This document shows positions 52,913 to 63,319 of a stretch of DNA of 64,000 nt, piece by piece. This stretch comes from Ancistrus triradiatus. Its lineage: Eukaryota > Chordata > Actinopteri > Siluriformes > Loricariidae. A program made the position numbers and the translations under genes. Where the stretch lies: positions 248,001 to 312,000 of the forward strand of contig JAJAGP010000345.1 of assembly GCA_025084515.1 (NCBI GenBank). Direction: 5' to 3'. The notes under the pieces are model-generated. The model ran no database searches and was not told the DNA's origin. It saw nothing but the letters and a program-made list of their open reading frames with translations. Every line of letters starts with the position of its first letter. Within the stretch, counting starts at the first letter, position 1.

Positions 52913-53251
52913 TTTTGAAAGGCCTGTGTTGAGACTCAAAATCAAAAATTTAAGAAAGTAGATGAATTAAACAAGAACAGCAAGAACAAAGAAACGTTAA
53001 TTTAACAAAGAAGGGGTAGAGTCTTAACATACAAAAGAAAAGCTGTGCAGTCCAATGTAAAGGACCAGTGACACAATATCGAACGAACAAATCAATCACT
53101 CACAGGCTTTTCTCTCTCTCTCACTGTGCTTTTTCTGCACACAATATCAGTTGTTTTATGAGAGTTGGAAATGTTTTACATAAAGGCAAAATCAAAAGCC
53201 GTTGGACATACATTGGTAACTCAGTGGCTGTAAGATTTGCTTCAATTACAG
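52913..53251. other. no feature recognised
   Basis: AT-rich sequence between two pieces of the same transposon family. Confidence 0.4.
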
Positions 53252-53753
53252 TACTGTACAAAAGTCTTAGGACACCATTAGATTTTATACATTGTTTGTT
53301 TCAGCAATAGTGTAATGACCATATATAATTATTTATCCGTCTCTTTATTAGAATACAACTAGAATACAAAGGAAATTTGTTTTCAGTATTAAAAAACTGA
53401 CAATAAATCAGAAAAAAAACAGCTTCAATAGGCGACAATGGGAAGTATTTAGTGTGGCCTCCCCTTACACTCGATAGCACCATCTGGCAGCTTTGCCATG
53501 TTGACCTTTCTAGAGTTTAACCTTTCAGAAATGGTCTTTTTGGAAGGGTAGCAGCCAAGAATCCACTTTTATGTAAGAGGAACGGGGTAAAAAGGCTACG
53601 ATATGCTAAAGCTCACAAAGATTGGAATGAAAATGGAGTGACTGCAATGCAAGTTTGAAACGTTTAGGTCCAGTTATTGACAATGTTATATATGATCATT
53701 ATCCCATTACTAAAACAACAAATCTAATGGTGGCCTAAGACTTTTGCACAGTA
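53252..53753 (+). mobile_element. complete-ended Tc1-like MITE (TACTGTACAAAAGTCTTAGG)
   Basis: The two termini are inverted (GTACAAAAGTCTTAGG and CCTAAGACTTTTGCACAGTA) and begin and end with TA. About 500 bp. The + strand scrap AAAAAGGCTACGATATGCTAAAGC encodes the KRLRYAKAHKDWN-like transposase remnant. Best-delimited member of this family here. Confidence 0.85.
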
Positions 53754-54484
53754 GTGTGTATTTGGGTTAAGGAGAATTTTTTTTACCTTTCAGCCAAGCT
53801 TTTTCTTTAACCTCTAACATTGCTTCATGCATCTGTCTGGCTTGATCTGTATCTCTCTTCTGGTCTGAAGTCTTTCCATAATGAACATTCACCAGCGGCT
53901 CGTTCCAGGGCAATCAGTACGCTCGAACCCTTGGCTCTTTTACACGATCCCGGCTTCCTCAAACAAACATTCCCAAACACCTGCCAGCCATCTTTCCACT
54001 GGCTCTAAGCAGCATTCAGGTGTGTCTCTCTAGAGGAAAAACACCCAGGACAGATACACAGATACTCAGGCATGCGCATACACACACTGTGCCAAGCTAA
54101 CCTTCTTTCAGACGGATGTCTGTTGTGTGGGTGATCGCGTCTGGTCTGGTCTGCTGTCACAGGTAGGTAATGATTCCGAGCAGCACACGCTGACGGTTTA
54201 GTGGAGAGACGGTGCTCTGGAAGTGGCTGCGATTAGCTGAGGATTAGTCTGTAGCCATGGTTACGTTTGATGTAGCTGTATTTTGTGTTGGCCCACTGCA
54301 AACACCTTGGTGCTCCACTCTAGATTATCAGCAGCCTAAGCCTTTTTACAGGTTATCTCTAATTATTTCTCAACTATGGTCATGATCAAGGCTGGATTCA
54401 TTTAAAGAACCCACTTTTTGGACAGTCTGCTGAGAAGTCAGTCGAGCTAAGCAGTATCAGTATGGCTTATTAGTTATGACTGTG
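53754..54484. other. single-copy stretch, no gene recognised
   Basis: 53810-54290 has balanced composition and no repeat match in the window. The 62-codon frame at 53820 has no family resemblance. Confidence 0.35.
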
Positions 54485-54560
54485 GACTACGAATCACCAG
54501 GCATGCCCATGGTCTTATTGTAAGTTGCTCTGGATAAGGGCATTTGATAAATGAAATGGA
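54485..54560 (+). mobile_element. SINE tail scrap
   Basis: TTATTGTAAGTTGCTCTGGATAAGGGCATTTGATAAATG is the 3' core and tail. The head is reduced to GTGGACTACGAATCACC. Confidence 0.7.
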
Positions 54561-54657
54561 AACTGGTTACTAAGAATGGTGCTATAAAGAAGAACATCGA
54601 GTGAGTGCCAGTTCTGCAGACGCAAGTCTTTTTGATGAGTCAGGGCAACATTACATT

Positions 54658-54848
54658 TCTATTTACTCATTTAGTCGACGCCCTTATCCAGAGTGACTTG
54701 CAACTGGAACAACCTTACAGTCCATGCAGTAGTAGGTTAAGGGTCTTGCTCAAGGGCCCAACAGTAGCAACTTAGCAGGGGTGGGATTTGAACCCTAGAC
54801 TTCGTGGTCCATAGTCCGGTACTTTAATCGCTTTGCCACCACAGTCCC
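54658..54848 (-). mobile_element. tRNA-derived SINE; its head is part of a duplicated block
   Basis: Tail side ATTTAGTCGACGCCCTTATCC, centre GGTCTTGCTCAAGGGCCC and head CTTTGCCACCACAGTCCC. The last 43 bp recurs at 57486 as part of a larger duplication. Confidence 0.88.
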
Positions 54849-55178
54849 AAGCAGTTTTGCTGGAGTCTTTAAAAGGAGTGAAAATAGTCCACCAACCAAA
54901 AATGTCCAGCCACCAGTATCATGTAGGCAGTGTCATTTGAGCACTGAGAAAAAAACATTTGAGCCATGGTTCCCAACATGGTGTCCAAGCCTATCAAGGG
55001 TGCACCAAACATCACAGAGGGTGCGTGAGGCTTTGTCGGCTCTGAGGTGCTCTGAGTTTGTCAAAATGCAATTTGGACATGTTAAAACAATTAGAATAAC
55101 GCACTCACTGTTAAAAATGTATATATAATTACTTAAAATTACTTTTCCTTCAAAAAGAAAACAAAGAAAATAGGCGAA
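54806..55178 (+). repeat. duplicated block, copy 1
   Basis: CATAGTCCGGTACTTTAATC through GTCCACCAACCAAAAATGTCC, GGGTGCGTGAGGCTTTGTC, GTCAAAATGCAATTTGGACA and TTCCTTCAAAAAGAAAACAA. The same order with few differences occurs at 57486-57852. Includes the SINE head and about 330 bp of unrelated sequence. Confidence 0.93.
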
Positions 55179-55390
55179 AAGAAAAGGGAAAATGCACCAA
55201 AAAAAACAACAACAAAAAAAGGAACCCAATAGAAAAGGAAAAGAGTTATACCGTATTATTTTTGGATGTACCAGTTGTTATTATCGCTGATTAATGCATT
55301 ATGGGTAGAGTTTGAGTCTTACAAGCTTCCACTGTTGGGTCCAAGACTGAGTGGGTGTCTGAAATCACACCCATACACTGATATGATGTA

Positions 55391-56396
55391 CAGTGGTGCT
55401 TGAAAAGTTTGTGAACCCTTTCGAATTCTCTATATTTCTGCATAAATATGACCTAAATCATCATCAGATTTTCACACAAGTCCTAAAAGTAGATAAAGAG
55501 AACCTAGTTAAACACATGAGACAAAAATATTATACTTGGTCATTTATCTATTGAGGAAAATGATCCAATATTACATATTAGTGAGTGGCAAAAGTATGTG
55601 AACCTTTGCTTTCAGAGATTCAGTTCATGGACAGATGTCCTGACATTTTCCTTTAGAATTCTCTGATATCATTCAGAATTCATTGTTCCATCAATGATGG
55701 CAAGCCGTCCTGGCCCAGATGCAGCAAAACAGGCCCAAACCATGATACTACCACCACCATGTTCCACAGATGGGATAAGGTTCTTATGCTGGAATGCAGT
55801 GTTTTCCTTTCTCAAACATAACGCTTTTCTTTTAAACCAAAAAATTCCATTTTGCTCTCATCCGTCCACAAACATTTCATTCAACAAACATTTCTTCTTT
55901 GTACACAATCTGTCTGACTGTGGATTGGTGGAGTCCAAACTCTTTAGAAATTGTTTTGTCACCTTTTCCAGCCTGATGAGCATCAACAACTCTTTTTTTT
56001 TTTTTTCTGAGGTCCTACCCTGGAGTCCTTTGTGACCTCGCCAACTATTAAATAAAACAGGGTGCCCAGGGTTCTTTAAATAAAACAGGGTTCCCACTCA
56101 CACCTGATTGTCATCCCATTGATTGAAAACACCTGACTCTAATTTCACCTTCAAATTAACTGCTAATCCTAGAGGTTCACATACTTTTGCCACTCACTAA
56201 TATGTAATATTGGATGTTTTTCCTCAATAAATAAATGACCAAGTATAATATTTTTGTCTCATTTGTTTAACTGGGTTCTCTTTACCTACTTTTAGAACTT
56301 GTGGGAAAATCTGATGATGCTTTAGATCATATTTATGGAGAAACATAGAAAATTCTAAAGGGTTCACAAACTTTCAAGCACCACTGTACATAGACA
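55391..56396 (-). mobile_element. Tc1-like transposon, both ends intact, transposase mostly deleted
   Basis: CAGTGGTGCTTGAAAAGTTTG and CAAACTTTCAAGCACCACTG are the inverted ends, flanked by TA. The interior keeps CATCAATGATGGCAAGCCGT and CTCATCCGTCCACAAACATT, the complement of the GRLAIIDGT and WTDE coding region. The second Asp and Glu regions are missing. Extra TCTGACTGTGGATTGGTGG sequence, absent at 34203, and a 16-base T run are present. Confidence 0.88.
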
Positions 56397-57317
56397 TAAT
56401 AAAATTCCGAGATTCACCATATAGCATATATTAAAATCCTCAATGCAGTCGATTTGTCGGCACATAACCCTATGACAAAATGGGGACTACCTGTGCTGAA
56501 GAACAATAAATATGCCTCCCTTAAAAGGAAAGCAACCGGACCTGCATGGAAGGCTTAACATTACTAGGATCTTCAGGCTTAAGCTTGCATGTACCATAAG
56601 AGAATCTGCAATGCCACGAAAGCCCATAAAACTGACTTCACGTGCTCGGTATTTCTCCTGCATACCTGTGAGGGCTTTCACACAGCTCACGGCTTGTATG
56701 CAGTAATCATTTTCTGATGCTCTTCAACATGACGCCATAGCAGCCAGCAGTCCTGCTGCTCCGTATCGCTTCCATATGCGTTGATGTGTGCGTTCATAAA
56801 ATAGCAGCCGATACGCTCCAGAGCTCTAGAGCTACACGGTAATAACCTGGCATATCTTGGCTAGTTCGTAAAGGTCAGACATCGCCGTGTCACGACTGGC
56901 TGAGTGATTCATCTGACTTTTACTATTTCTAGTTGAATTTTTCCCAGCACTCCAAGAGGCATTGCAAAATCTCCATAACTGACGCAACCGCGGGTCTTCA
57001 CGCGATCGGGAGGAATGGCCTCTGAGTGCATGTTTCTCATTTGTTCCCTATAGCAGCGTTTGCCAATATGTTTTTAACAGCACATATTTTTCAAAAAGGA
57101 ATGGATCCCTAAGCACACCTCTAACACTAATCGTTTAAGACTGCACCTCCGACGGATTTCCCGTTAATCATGGTGTTTTGAATCGCTTTCCTTTGTGTAC
57201 TGGAGCAGGATCAAGATGAACAGGTGTTCTTTGTTTTAAAAATCCATCTACGTTCAGTTCGCCCCCTGCTTAATACAGACCCGATGATGTCACAGGCCCA
57301 GGTTTCTTTTGCTTTTT
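56397..57317. other. no gene recognised
   Basis: Opposing frames at 56487-56706 without family resemblance. Single-copy-looking. Confidence 0.4.
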
Positions 57318-57485
57318 CTTGGATGGCTTTTTTGGGCTAAATAATGTCATTGTATTTTCCTATTTACAACGACCAGTTTTCCATTCCCTGGTCAGACCAA
57401 ATATAATACTGGGTAACTACTCTCTGAGTGCACTGGGCGCAGGTGGATGCCAGTCCAGCGGAAGCAGAAGATGCCAGTCCACCTG
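57318..57485 (+). repeat. local duplication, unit X copy 1
   Basis: GGATGGCTTTTTTGGGCTAA, CAACGACCAGTTTTCC, TCAGACCAAATATAATACTG and GCAGAAGATGCCAGTCCACC. The same sequence recurs split at 57856-57921 and 58532-58640. Confidence 0.92.
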
Positions 57486-57852
57486 ACCATAGTCCGGTAC
57501 TTTAATCGCTTTGCCACCACAGTCCCAAGCAGTGTTGCTGGAGTCTTTAAAAGGAATGAAAATAGTCCACCAACCAAAAATGTCCAGCCACCAGTATCAT
57601 GTATTCAGTTTCATTTGAGCACTGATAAAACATTTGAGCCATGGTTCCCAACATGGGGTTCAAGCCCCCCTCAGGGGCGCACCAAACATCACAGAGGGTG
57701 CGTGAGGCTTTGTCAGCTCTGAGGTGCTCTGAGTTTGTCAAAATGCAATTTGGACATGTTAAAACAATTAGAATAAGGCACTCACTGTTAAAAATGTATA
57801 TATAATTACTTAAAATTACTTTTCCTTCAAAAAGAAAACAAAGAAAAGAGGC
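57486..57852 (+). repeat. duplicated block, copy 2 (of 54806-55178)
   Basis: Begins CATAGTCCGGTACTTTAATC, immediately after unit X copy 1, and ends AGAAAACAAAGAAAA, immediately before unit X copy 2. Differences from copy 1 are scattered; CAGGGGCGCACC here replaces an altered stretch there. Confidence 0.93.
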
Positions 57853-57855
57853 GAA

Positions 57856-57921
57856 TTTGGATTGCTTTTTTAGGCTAAATAATGTCATTGTATTTTCCTA
57901 TTTACAACGACCAGTTTTCCA
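57856..57921 (+). repeat. unit X copy 2, left part
   Basis: TTGGATTGCTTTTTTAGGCTAAATAATG to CGACCAGTTTTCC repeats 57325-57390. Broken here by the retroposon at 57922. Confidence 0.9.
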
Positions 57922-58531
57922 AGTCAAGTCAAGTAAGATTTATTTATATAGCGCTTTTTACAATGGAGCATTGTCTCAAAGCAACTTTACAAGTTTAGAT
58001 TATCTCCTAATAACTACGTCCAATCCCAAATTGAGCAAGCCTAGGGCGACAGTGGCAAGGAAAAACTCCCTAGTTCTAGGAAGAAACCTTGGGAGGACCA
58101 AGACTCAAAAAGGGACCCAACCTCCTTGGGCGGCAGATGATAAATCTAAGAGCGAACTAAAGTCATGGAGTCAAAGTTCGAATAGAATGTGAAGTATGCA
58201 CATCGACATTAAGTGGCCCGGGTATGATGGGGCTGGAGCTGATGACGGAAGCAGCTTGAGTGGAGCTCCATCAGATGAACATCATGTGTGGGGCTGGAAC
58301 TGCCGGAACACAGCTCGGAGAGAAAACAGAAAATGTAATTAGTTATTGATTGGGAGCACAGTGTCTATTAACAATCACTGATGCCATGTCAATCACTGAT
58401 GCCAAGTGTAGCATGAGACCCCGGCAGCATTAGCTATAGCAGCATAGCTAGAAAGAGGAGAATTGGTAGGAAACACAGCCAAGAGGGATCACATGAGACA
58501 TTGGCAACCCCACGAGCGGCAGAAGACAGAC
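57922..58531 (-). mobile_element. antisense LINE-type retroposon with AAGTC tail repeats
   Basis: AAGTCAAGTCAAGTAAG at the left is the complement of a GACTT-repeat tail. ATATAGCGCTTTTTACAATG, GCAAGCCTAGGGCGACAGTGG and CCCAACCTCCTTGGGCGG follow. It splits unit X copy 2, so it inserted after the duplication. No reverse-transcriptase sequence is visible in the 610 bp. Confidence 0.82.
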
Positions 58532-58640
58532 ATTCTCTGGTCAGACCAAATATAATACTGGGTAACTACTCCCTGAGTGCACTGGGCGCAGGTGGATGCC
58601 AGTCCAGCAGAAGCAGAAGATGCCAGTCCATCTGACCTGG
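58532..58640 (+). repeat. unit X copy 2, right part
   Basis: CATTCTCTGGTCAGACCAAATA to GATGCCAGTCCATCTGACC repeats 57391-57487. It continues into TGGCCTGGAAGC, presumably the original downstream flank. Confidence 0.9.
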
Positions 58641-59147
58641 CCTGGAAGCACCACCAAAGCTTGAACCCTTTTCCAGCACCATTGCTTATTTAGTAGCCAA
58701 ATGTAGCCATAATACTAGGCAAAGCTGGAAGTGGAGATTTGCAAGAGGACATTTCCATGTTTGCGCCACTAAAATAAAAAAGGGTAAAGTTTTAAAGTGG
58801 TTAAAAGGTGATATTGCATTGCCTGTTCTGGAAATTAGTGCTTCCTCAAGTGGCCGCACTCCCTCTTGGTTGTGTGCAGCCAGTGAAGTATGTTTATTTA
58901 TATTTATATTCCATCGTACTTGTCTATGTTTTGGTTCTACAGTGTGTGAGATTGTTAGTGTGTGCTTGTAGAGCCATAGTGTTGTGGACTCATGTTTTCA
59001 GCTCTACCCCATCAGCTATAGTTTGATCTTGCAGTATACGAGGCACGGAAGCAAACTGGACAACCAATAATTAGTATTGGAAACTAGTCATTAGTTTCAT
59101 GCACGTTTGAAGCTGTTATTCTGAAGAGAACTAAAGAACGCATTCCT
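58641..59147. other. no feature recognised
   Basis: Unassigned sequence. Confidence 0.4.
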
Positions 59148-59694
59148 ATCAAACAAAAGTTTCTGGATACCCAAAAAGCACAATGAATGATTCAATCAAC
59201 AATCAAACTCATTGATTGGGTATTAGTATGGAATTTGCTCTCCGTCTTTGCTGCTTCAACAGCTTTTGCTCTTCTAAAAGATCTTTCCACTAGATTTTGG
59301 AGCATGGCTGTGAGGGCTTCTGATGTTTGACAATAACCCCTGGCTCACTTTGGGCATTCCAGTGCATTTTCGAGGTGTCTGATGGAGTTGAGGTCAAGGT
59401 TCTGTGTAACAGAAGTTCTCAATCAAAGTTGCAAACTTGATTCTCTGTGGACTTGCTTCAGGACTGTAGGGCAGAAAGCTGATGAACTGACTTGTCGGAA
59501 GAGGAAACCTATAAACGTGTCATACTAGGGCCACTGGGGTATCAGTACAACCCATTCTACTGCCACTGTTTATCTGTGGAGAATCCAGAAATGTCAGCTT
59601 TATATTATGAATGTGTTACAAGTGAGTGTTGCTGAAATAATAGCAGAGCTAAGTGATTAGAAGGGGTGTCCACAAACATTTGTCAAATACAGTG
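59148..59694. mobile_element. degraded DNA transposon remnant
   Basis: ACAAAAGTTTCTGGATACCC at the left and GTCCACAAACATTTGTCAAATACAGTGTA at the right resemble the ends of a common fish DNA transposon (CAAAAGTTTGTGGACACC type). Interior AGCTTTTGCTCTTCTAAAAG and TTTCCACTAGATTTTGGAG support it. Superfamily not decided. Confidence 0.6.
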
Positions 59695-60387
59695 TATATT
59701 GTTGCTATGTTTGTTTTATTAAGAGAGGTTTCTCCTTCTCGGGAGGCTTCTCAGTAATTACACGGACACTTTCAATGCCTAGTATGAATGTGGTTACTCG
59801 TTCACGTTGAGTGTACCCGGTCTGTGGGTTTTGGTAGTGGTATTGTTTTGACAGTAACCCAGTCAAATGCTCAAATCAGTCATGGTGCTCTTGATTGACA
59901 GCAGTTGTTGTTCTGAACATGTCTACTGGTTTCAGAGTAACGCCGTCTTCGCTCTGTCCTCCCTCGGCTGTGAAGATGACCTACCAAACACTGGGAACTC
60001 ACCAGGCGTTACAGTTAGCATGAGCTCAGCCGGGACTATGATCTCACACAATAGCACACTTGAAGGAGGACTCCTGCATGTCCACGCCAAGGAATCCTGA
60101 CACAAAATACACATTGTTTCCGAGAATCTCAGTTGATCCGCATTTCTTTCCCAGTCACACCATTGTTTCCTTTCTAGCTCTAGTCAGGATTTTCCATCAG
60201 ATGTGGGTGGTACTAGCATTCTTGGACTCTGTGTTTAAAAATCGCAGCATTTGTACAAAAGAGAAGAGGCATAACAGTGGTTCGTCAGTTACAAATTTAA
60301 GATGACAGCAATGTTAAGGATTAACCCCAGAAAGCCCCACAGACACACGGACAGCTCCCAGAGCCTTCATTTGTTTCTCGAACTGCG
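59695..60387. other. no gene recognised
   Basis: The frame at 59867-60100 was checked as a possible next betaglycan exon and does not match. Confidence 0.4.
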
Positions 60388-60417
60388 TTTCCTAGCATAA
60401 AATACTATGCTAGGAAA
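60388..60417. repeat. 12-bp perfect hairpin
   Basis: TTTCCTAGCATA (60388-60399) and its exact reverse complement (60406-60417) flank AAATAC. Confidence 0.95.
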
Positions 60418-62548
60418 TATCTTTTCCCAGCATTCATTTAGAGGGTGTACTCCACAAAAGCCGGATGATGACATTGTTCTTCCTTGGAGCTACTCATGTT
60501 CAAAATATAGATGCATCGTTGTAAATTAGAACACAGTTAGTTCCGACACCACAATCTGATTGGCTGAGAGACGATTTTCCCGTGACTCTATTGATGAAAC
60601 GTCACTCTGACTGATGCTCTGTAAGTATTACTCAGCGGCATACACGCATAACCTATTAATGAAGTTATAATGAGTAAAATCCTGCCGAAATGAAAGCTCT
60701 CATTAGTTTATAATATCTATTGGTTTTGAAAACAATTTAAATTTGGAAGATGAAGCTATTAATGACCGACCTGAGCCAAAGGTTTATCACCTTCAGGATT
60801 TGGAAGCTCTGGAAAATCAAAACAAAGTCGGTCCTTTAAATCAAACATCTCAGCTCTTAATGGACTCACAGCTCGACTGAAGAGCAACGAGACTGAAGAT
60901 CAGTTTTAGTCCCATCAACCAAAATGCTGAATCAGCTTCATCCCTCACAAAGACGTCGTTTGCTGGAGTTAAACTCGGCTCTTTCATTAAACCCCATCCG
61001 CGGCTGATCGTAGCTTCGTTCCTCTGACAGGTTTGTTATCTGTAAGTCCAGCTCTAACCCAGAGAAGCTGCTGATGCTCTGTGGCTCTGTCCTTACATTT
61101 CTGACTGATCAGATTGGTAATCACAGGATCGATAGACATGTTAATGATATGCAAATGATCAAAAAATGGAAACAATATATTCAAATCGTCACGCAGTCAT
61201 CCCACAGCACCTGATGTGATTTTTGAGGATTCACGTGGCTAAAAAACTTTGAATCTGGCATTTATGCCTCTCTCACACACCACAGATTGAAGCTAGGGGC
61301 TTGAAAATGAGATCTTTTGCAGGTCTTCTTCGATTTACATAACCGTCCTTCTCAGTGTTGCAATTTCAGTGTAACAGGAAGTAAAAATCTGTTCTTTAAC
61401 TCCGGACATCGTGGCCATGAAACACCCAATCACCACTGCGGCTCCACGAGCAGAGGCAGGAGTTTAAGCCTGTCGTATATCTATTTTCCTCATACGTTTA
61501 TATAGGAAGAAAAAAGCTTACCAAAAACTTTTGTAAATGTTAACTTATCCTTTGGGCCACAGGTTCGTCGTTTCAGCAATGGAGATTACTTATGAACAGT
61601 AATAAGTGAGAGAAGTTTGGTGGTCCCACGTCATTATTTTTGTTCACTAAGCCACGTTAAGGTCTGTTGATCAATCACAGTAGTTCTCATATGCTGCTTA
61701 TGAAGCTTTTATGAGATGTGCAGAGTGTTTGTTACAAGCTGTACTCCTGGTTTGGGTTTAACATGCAATTTTATTTGTGCTCTTTGGGAAATTTGATCTG
61801 GGAAACATTTTTGGAGGGAGTTTGTTAGAAAAATGTGAACATTTGGCTAACTAAAATGTGTTTCTCTTTCTGCGGTCGCCAAGAAACTGTCTTTTATTGC
61901 TTTGTAAGAAGACGATTAATTGAAACCATTAGGCCAGTATCAGTTGTGCAACACTGGGTATGTGGTACTTGGAAATACATGCTGTTGTTTTCTACTCCGA
62001 GGCCTCTGCGGCTCACATGAACACAAACTCGAGTACCAGCCAGAGGCTTTATACGTTTTTTATTTTTGTTTGTTTTTTTGTGTCATCAGCAACACAAATC
62101 ACACACAAATGCATTTGCCACCTCGGTCTGTGGGGTATTTTTCTCACATCCCGAGAGCCTCGCGCCTGGTTTGTAACACTTCATCATTTTTCCAAGATGT
62201 TCATGCTTTCTTGAGATTACCACAAAGCGATAATTGAAGCAGACCATTTGGCATGGCGTCGCCACTTGCACATATGGCAGTAATATGTAGATGCTGATCG
62301 GTGCAGGAAGAGTGCAGGAAACCCCAGTGAAATGTATGTTTTTAAAGGTGTGGAGTGGGTTGGGCTCCCATTCTTAGTCCTTCGCAGCACATTTCTCTGT
62401 TTTTCTGTGTCTGACCCTGTACTGTAGCAAGGAAAAATTGCAAACTTGCTTTCTTAGACTTTAGGCTGGGACTTAAAATTATATACATTTTTAAAAACAG
62501 TTTTAATTTCCAGTCCCCAAAGTTGGAAGGTGTTCTTTTTTGGGGGGG
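60418..62548. other. 2.1 kb without recognised genes
   Basis: 60490-60700 contains CTGATTGGCTGAGAGACG, similar in context to 26829 and possibly an old repeat. An octamer ATGCAAAT lies at 61149-61156. Frames at 61920-62237 have no family resemblance. Confidence 0.35.
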
Positions 62549-62728
62549 GCACTGTAGTGGCATAGCAATTAAAATACTGGACTGTGGACCTAAATCCCCC
62601 CTTTGCCAAGCTGCCACTGTTGGGTCCTTGAGTAAGGCCCTTAACCCACAATTCCTTGGACTGTATGATTGTATCAGTTGGTACTTGCTCTGGATTAGGG
62701 TGTCTGCTAAATGACTAAAGTAAATGTA
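62549..62728 (+). mobile_element. tRNA-derived SINE, internally deleted head
   Basis: GGCACTGTAGTGGCATAGCAATTAAAATAC keeps box A. Box B is deleted between GTGGACCTAAATCC and CCCTTTGCCAAGC. The tail GTCTGCTAAATGACTAAAG is present. Confidence 0.85.
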
Positions 62729-62774
62729 TACACTTCTTTCATGTTTTGGATTCCTGAAAATGAGGTTAATTTGG

Positions 62775-62895
62775 TGACTTGGGGATGGCATGGTGGCTTG
62801 GTGGGTAGCACCATCAGGTCACAGCAAGAAGGTCCTGAGTTCAATCCCAGGTGGAGCGGCCTGGGTTATTTCTGTGTTGAGTCTGTATAGTGTAT
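62775..62895 (+). mobile_element. V-SINE/DANA-like 5' head
   Basis: GGCATGGTGGCTTGGTGGGTAGCACC (box A) and GAGTTCAATCCC (box B) flank CACAGCAAGAAGGTCC, the standard DANA-type tRNA head. TTTCTGTGTTGAGTCTGTAT then breaks off. Confidence 0.8.
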
Positions 62896-63319
62896 ATAAA
62901 CAATAGGAAGGTCCTCCCTTGCTAATTAGTATATCAGGCAGCAAGTGTTCTCGGGCTGCTTCTGGTCCTGGGTAAGTGTTTCAGCGTTGTCCTATGTGAT
63001 GTTACAGTCTGGGGCGTCCTCTTGCACGTCCAACGCCAAGTGGCATCCAGTTCCTGGCCACCTTTGGGATCTTGTGGTTTGGAAGGACGTGGTCAGGATA
63101 TCTTTTTTTGCTGACAGTGAGATGTAGATGGACGGCATAGCTTCTTTACAGAACTTCCATCTTAGTAACATGGTCATAGTTCCGGATCTCAAGCATTTGG
63201 CGTAGGCAAAACCATTGGAAAATGTTTAGCCGCTTGTTGATATTTGCTGATGCTTTCCTGGTCTCAATGGCATATATAGCAGAGACAAAGCTTGGTTTTT
63301 AGGAAGATGGATGTGTAGG
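62896..63319. other. no gene recognised
   Basis: Chance frames on both strands (62945-63192). Confidence 0.4.

Noticed and set aside
59867..60100. Possible next tgfbr3 exon (a TTTCAG precedes AGTAACGCCGTC at 59932-59948)
   Set aside because: The translation (SNAVFALSSLGCEDDLP) does not match the betaglycan segment expected after the second exon, and no suitable donor with correct phase was found.
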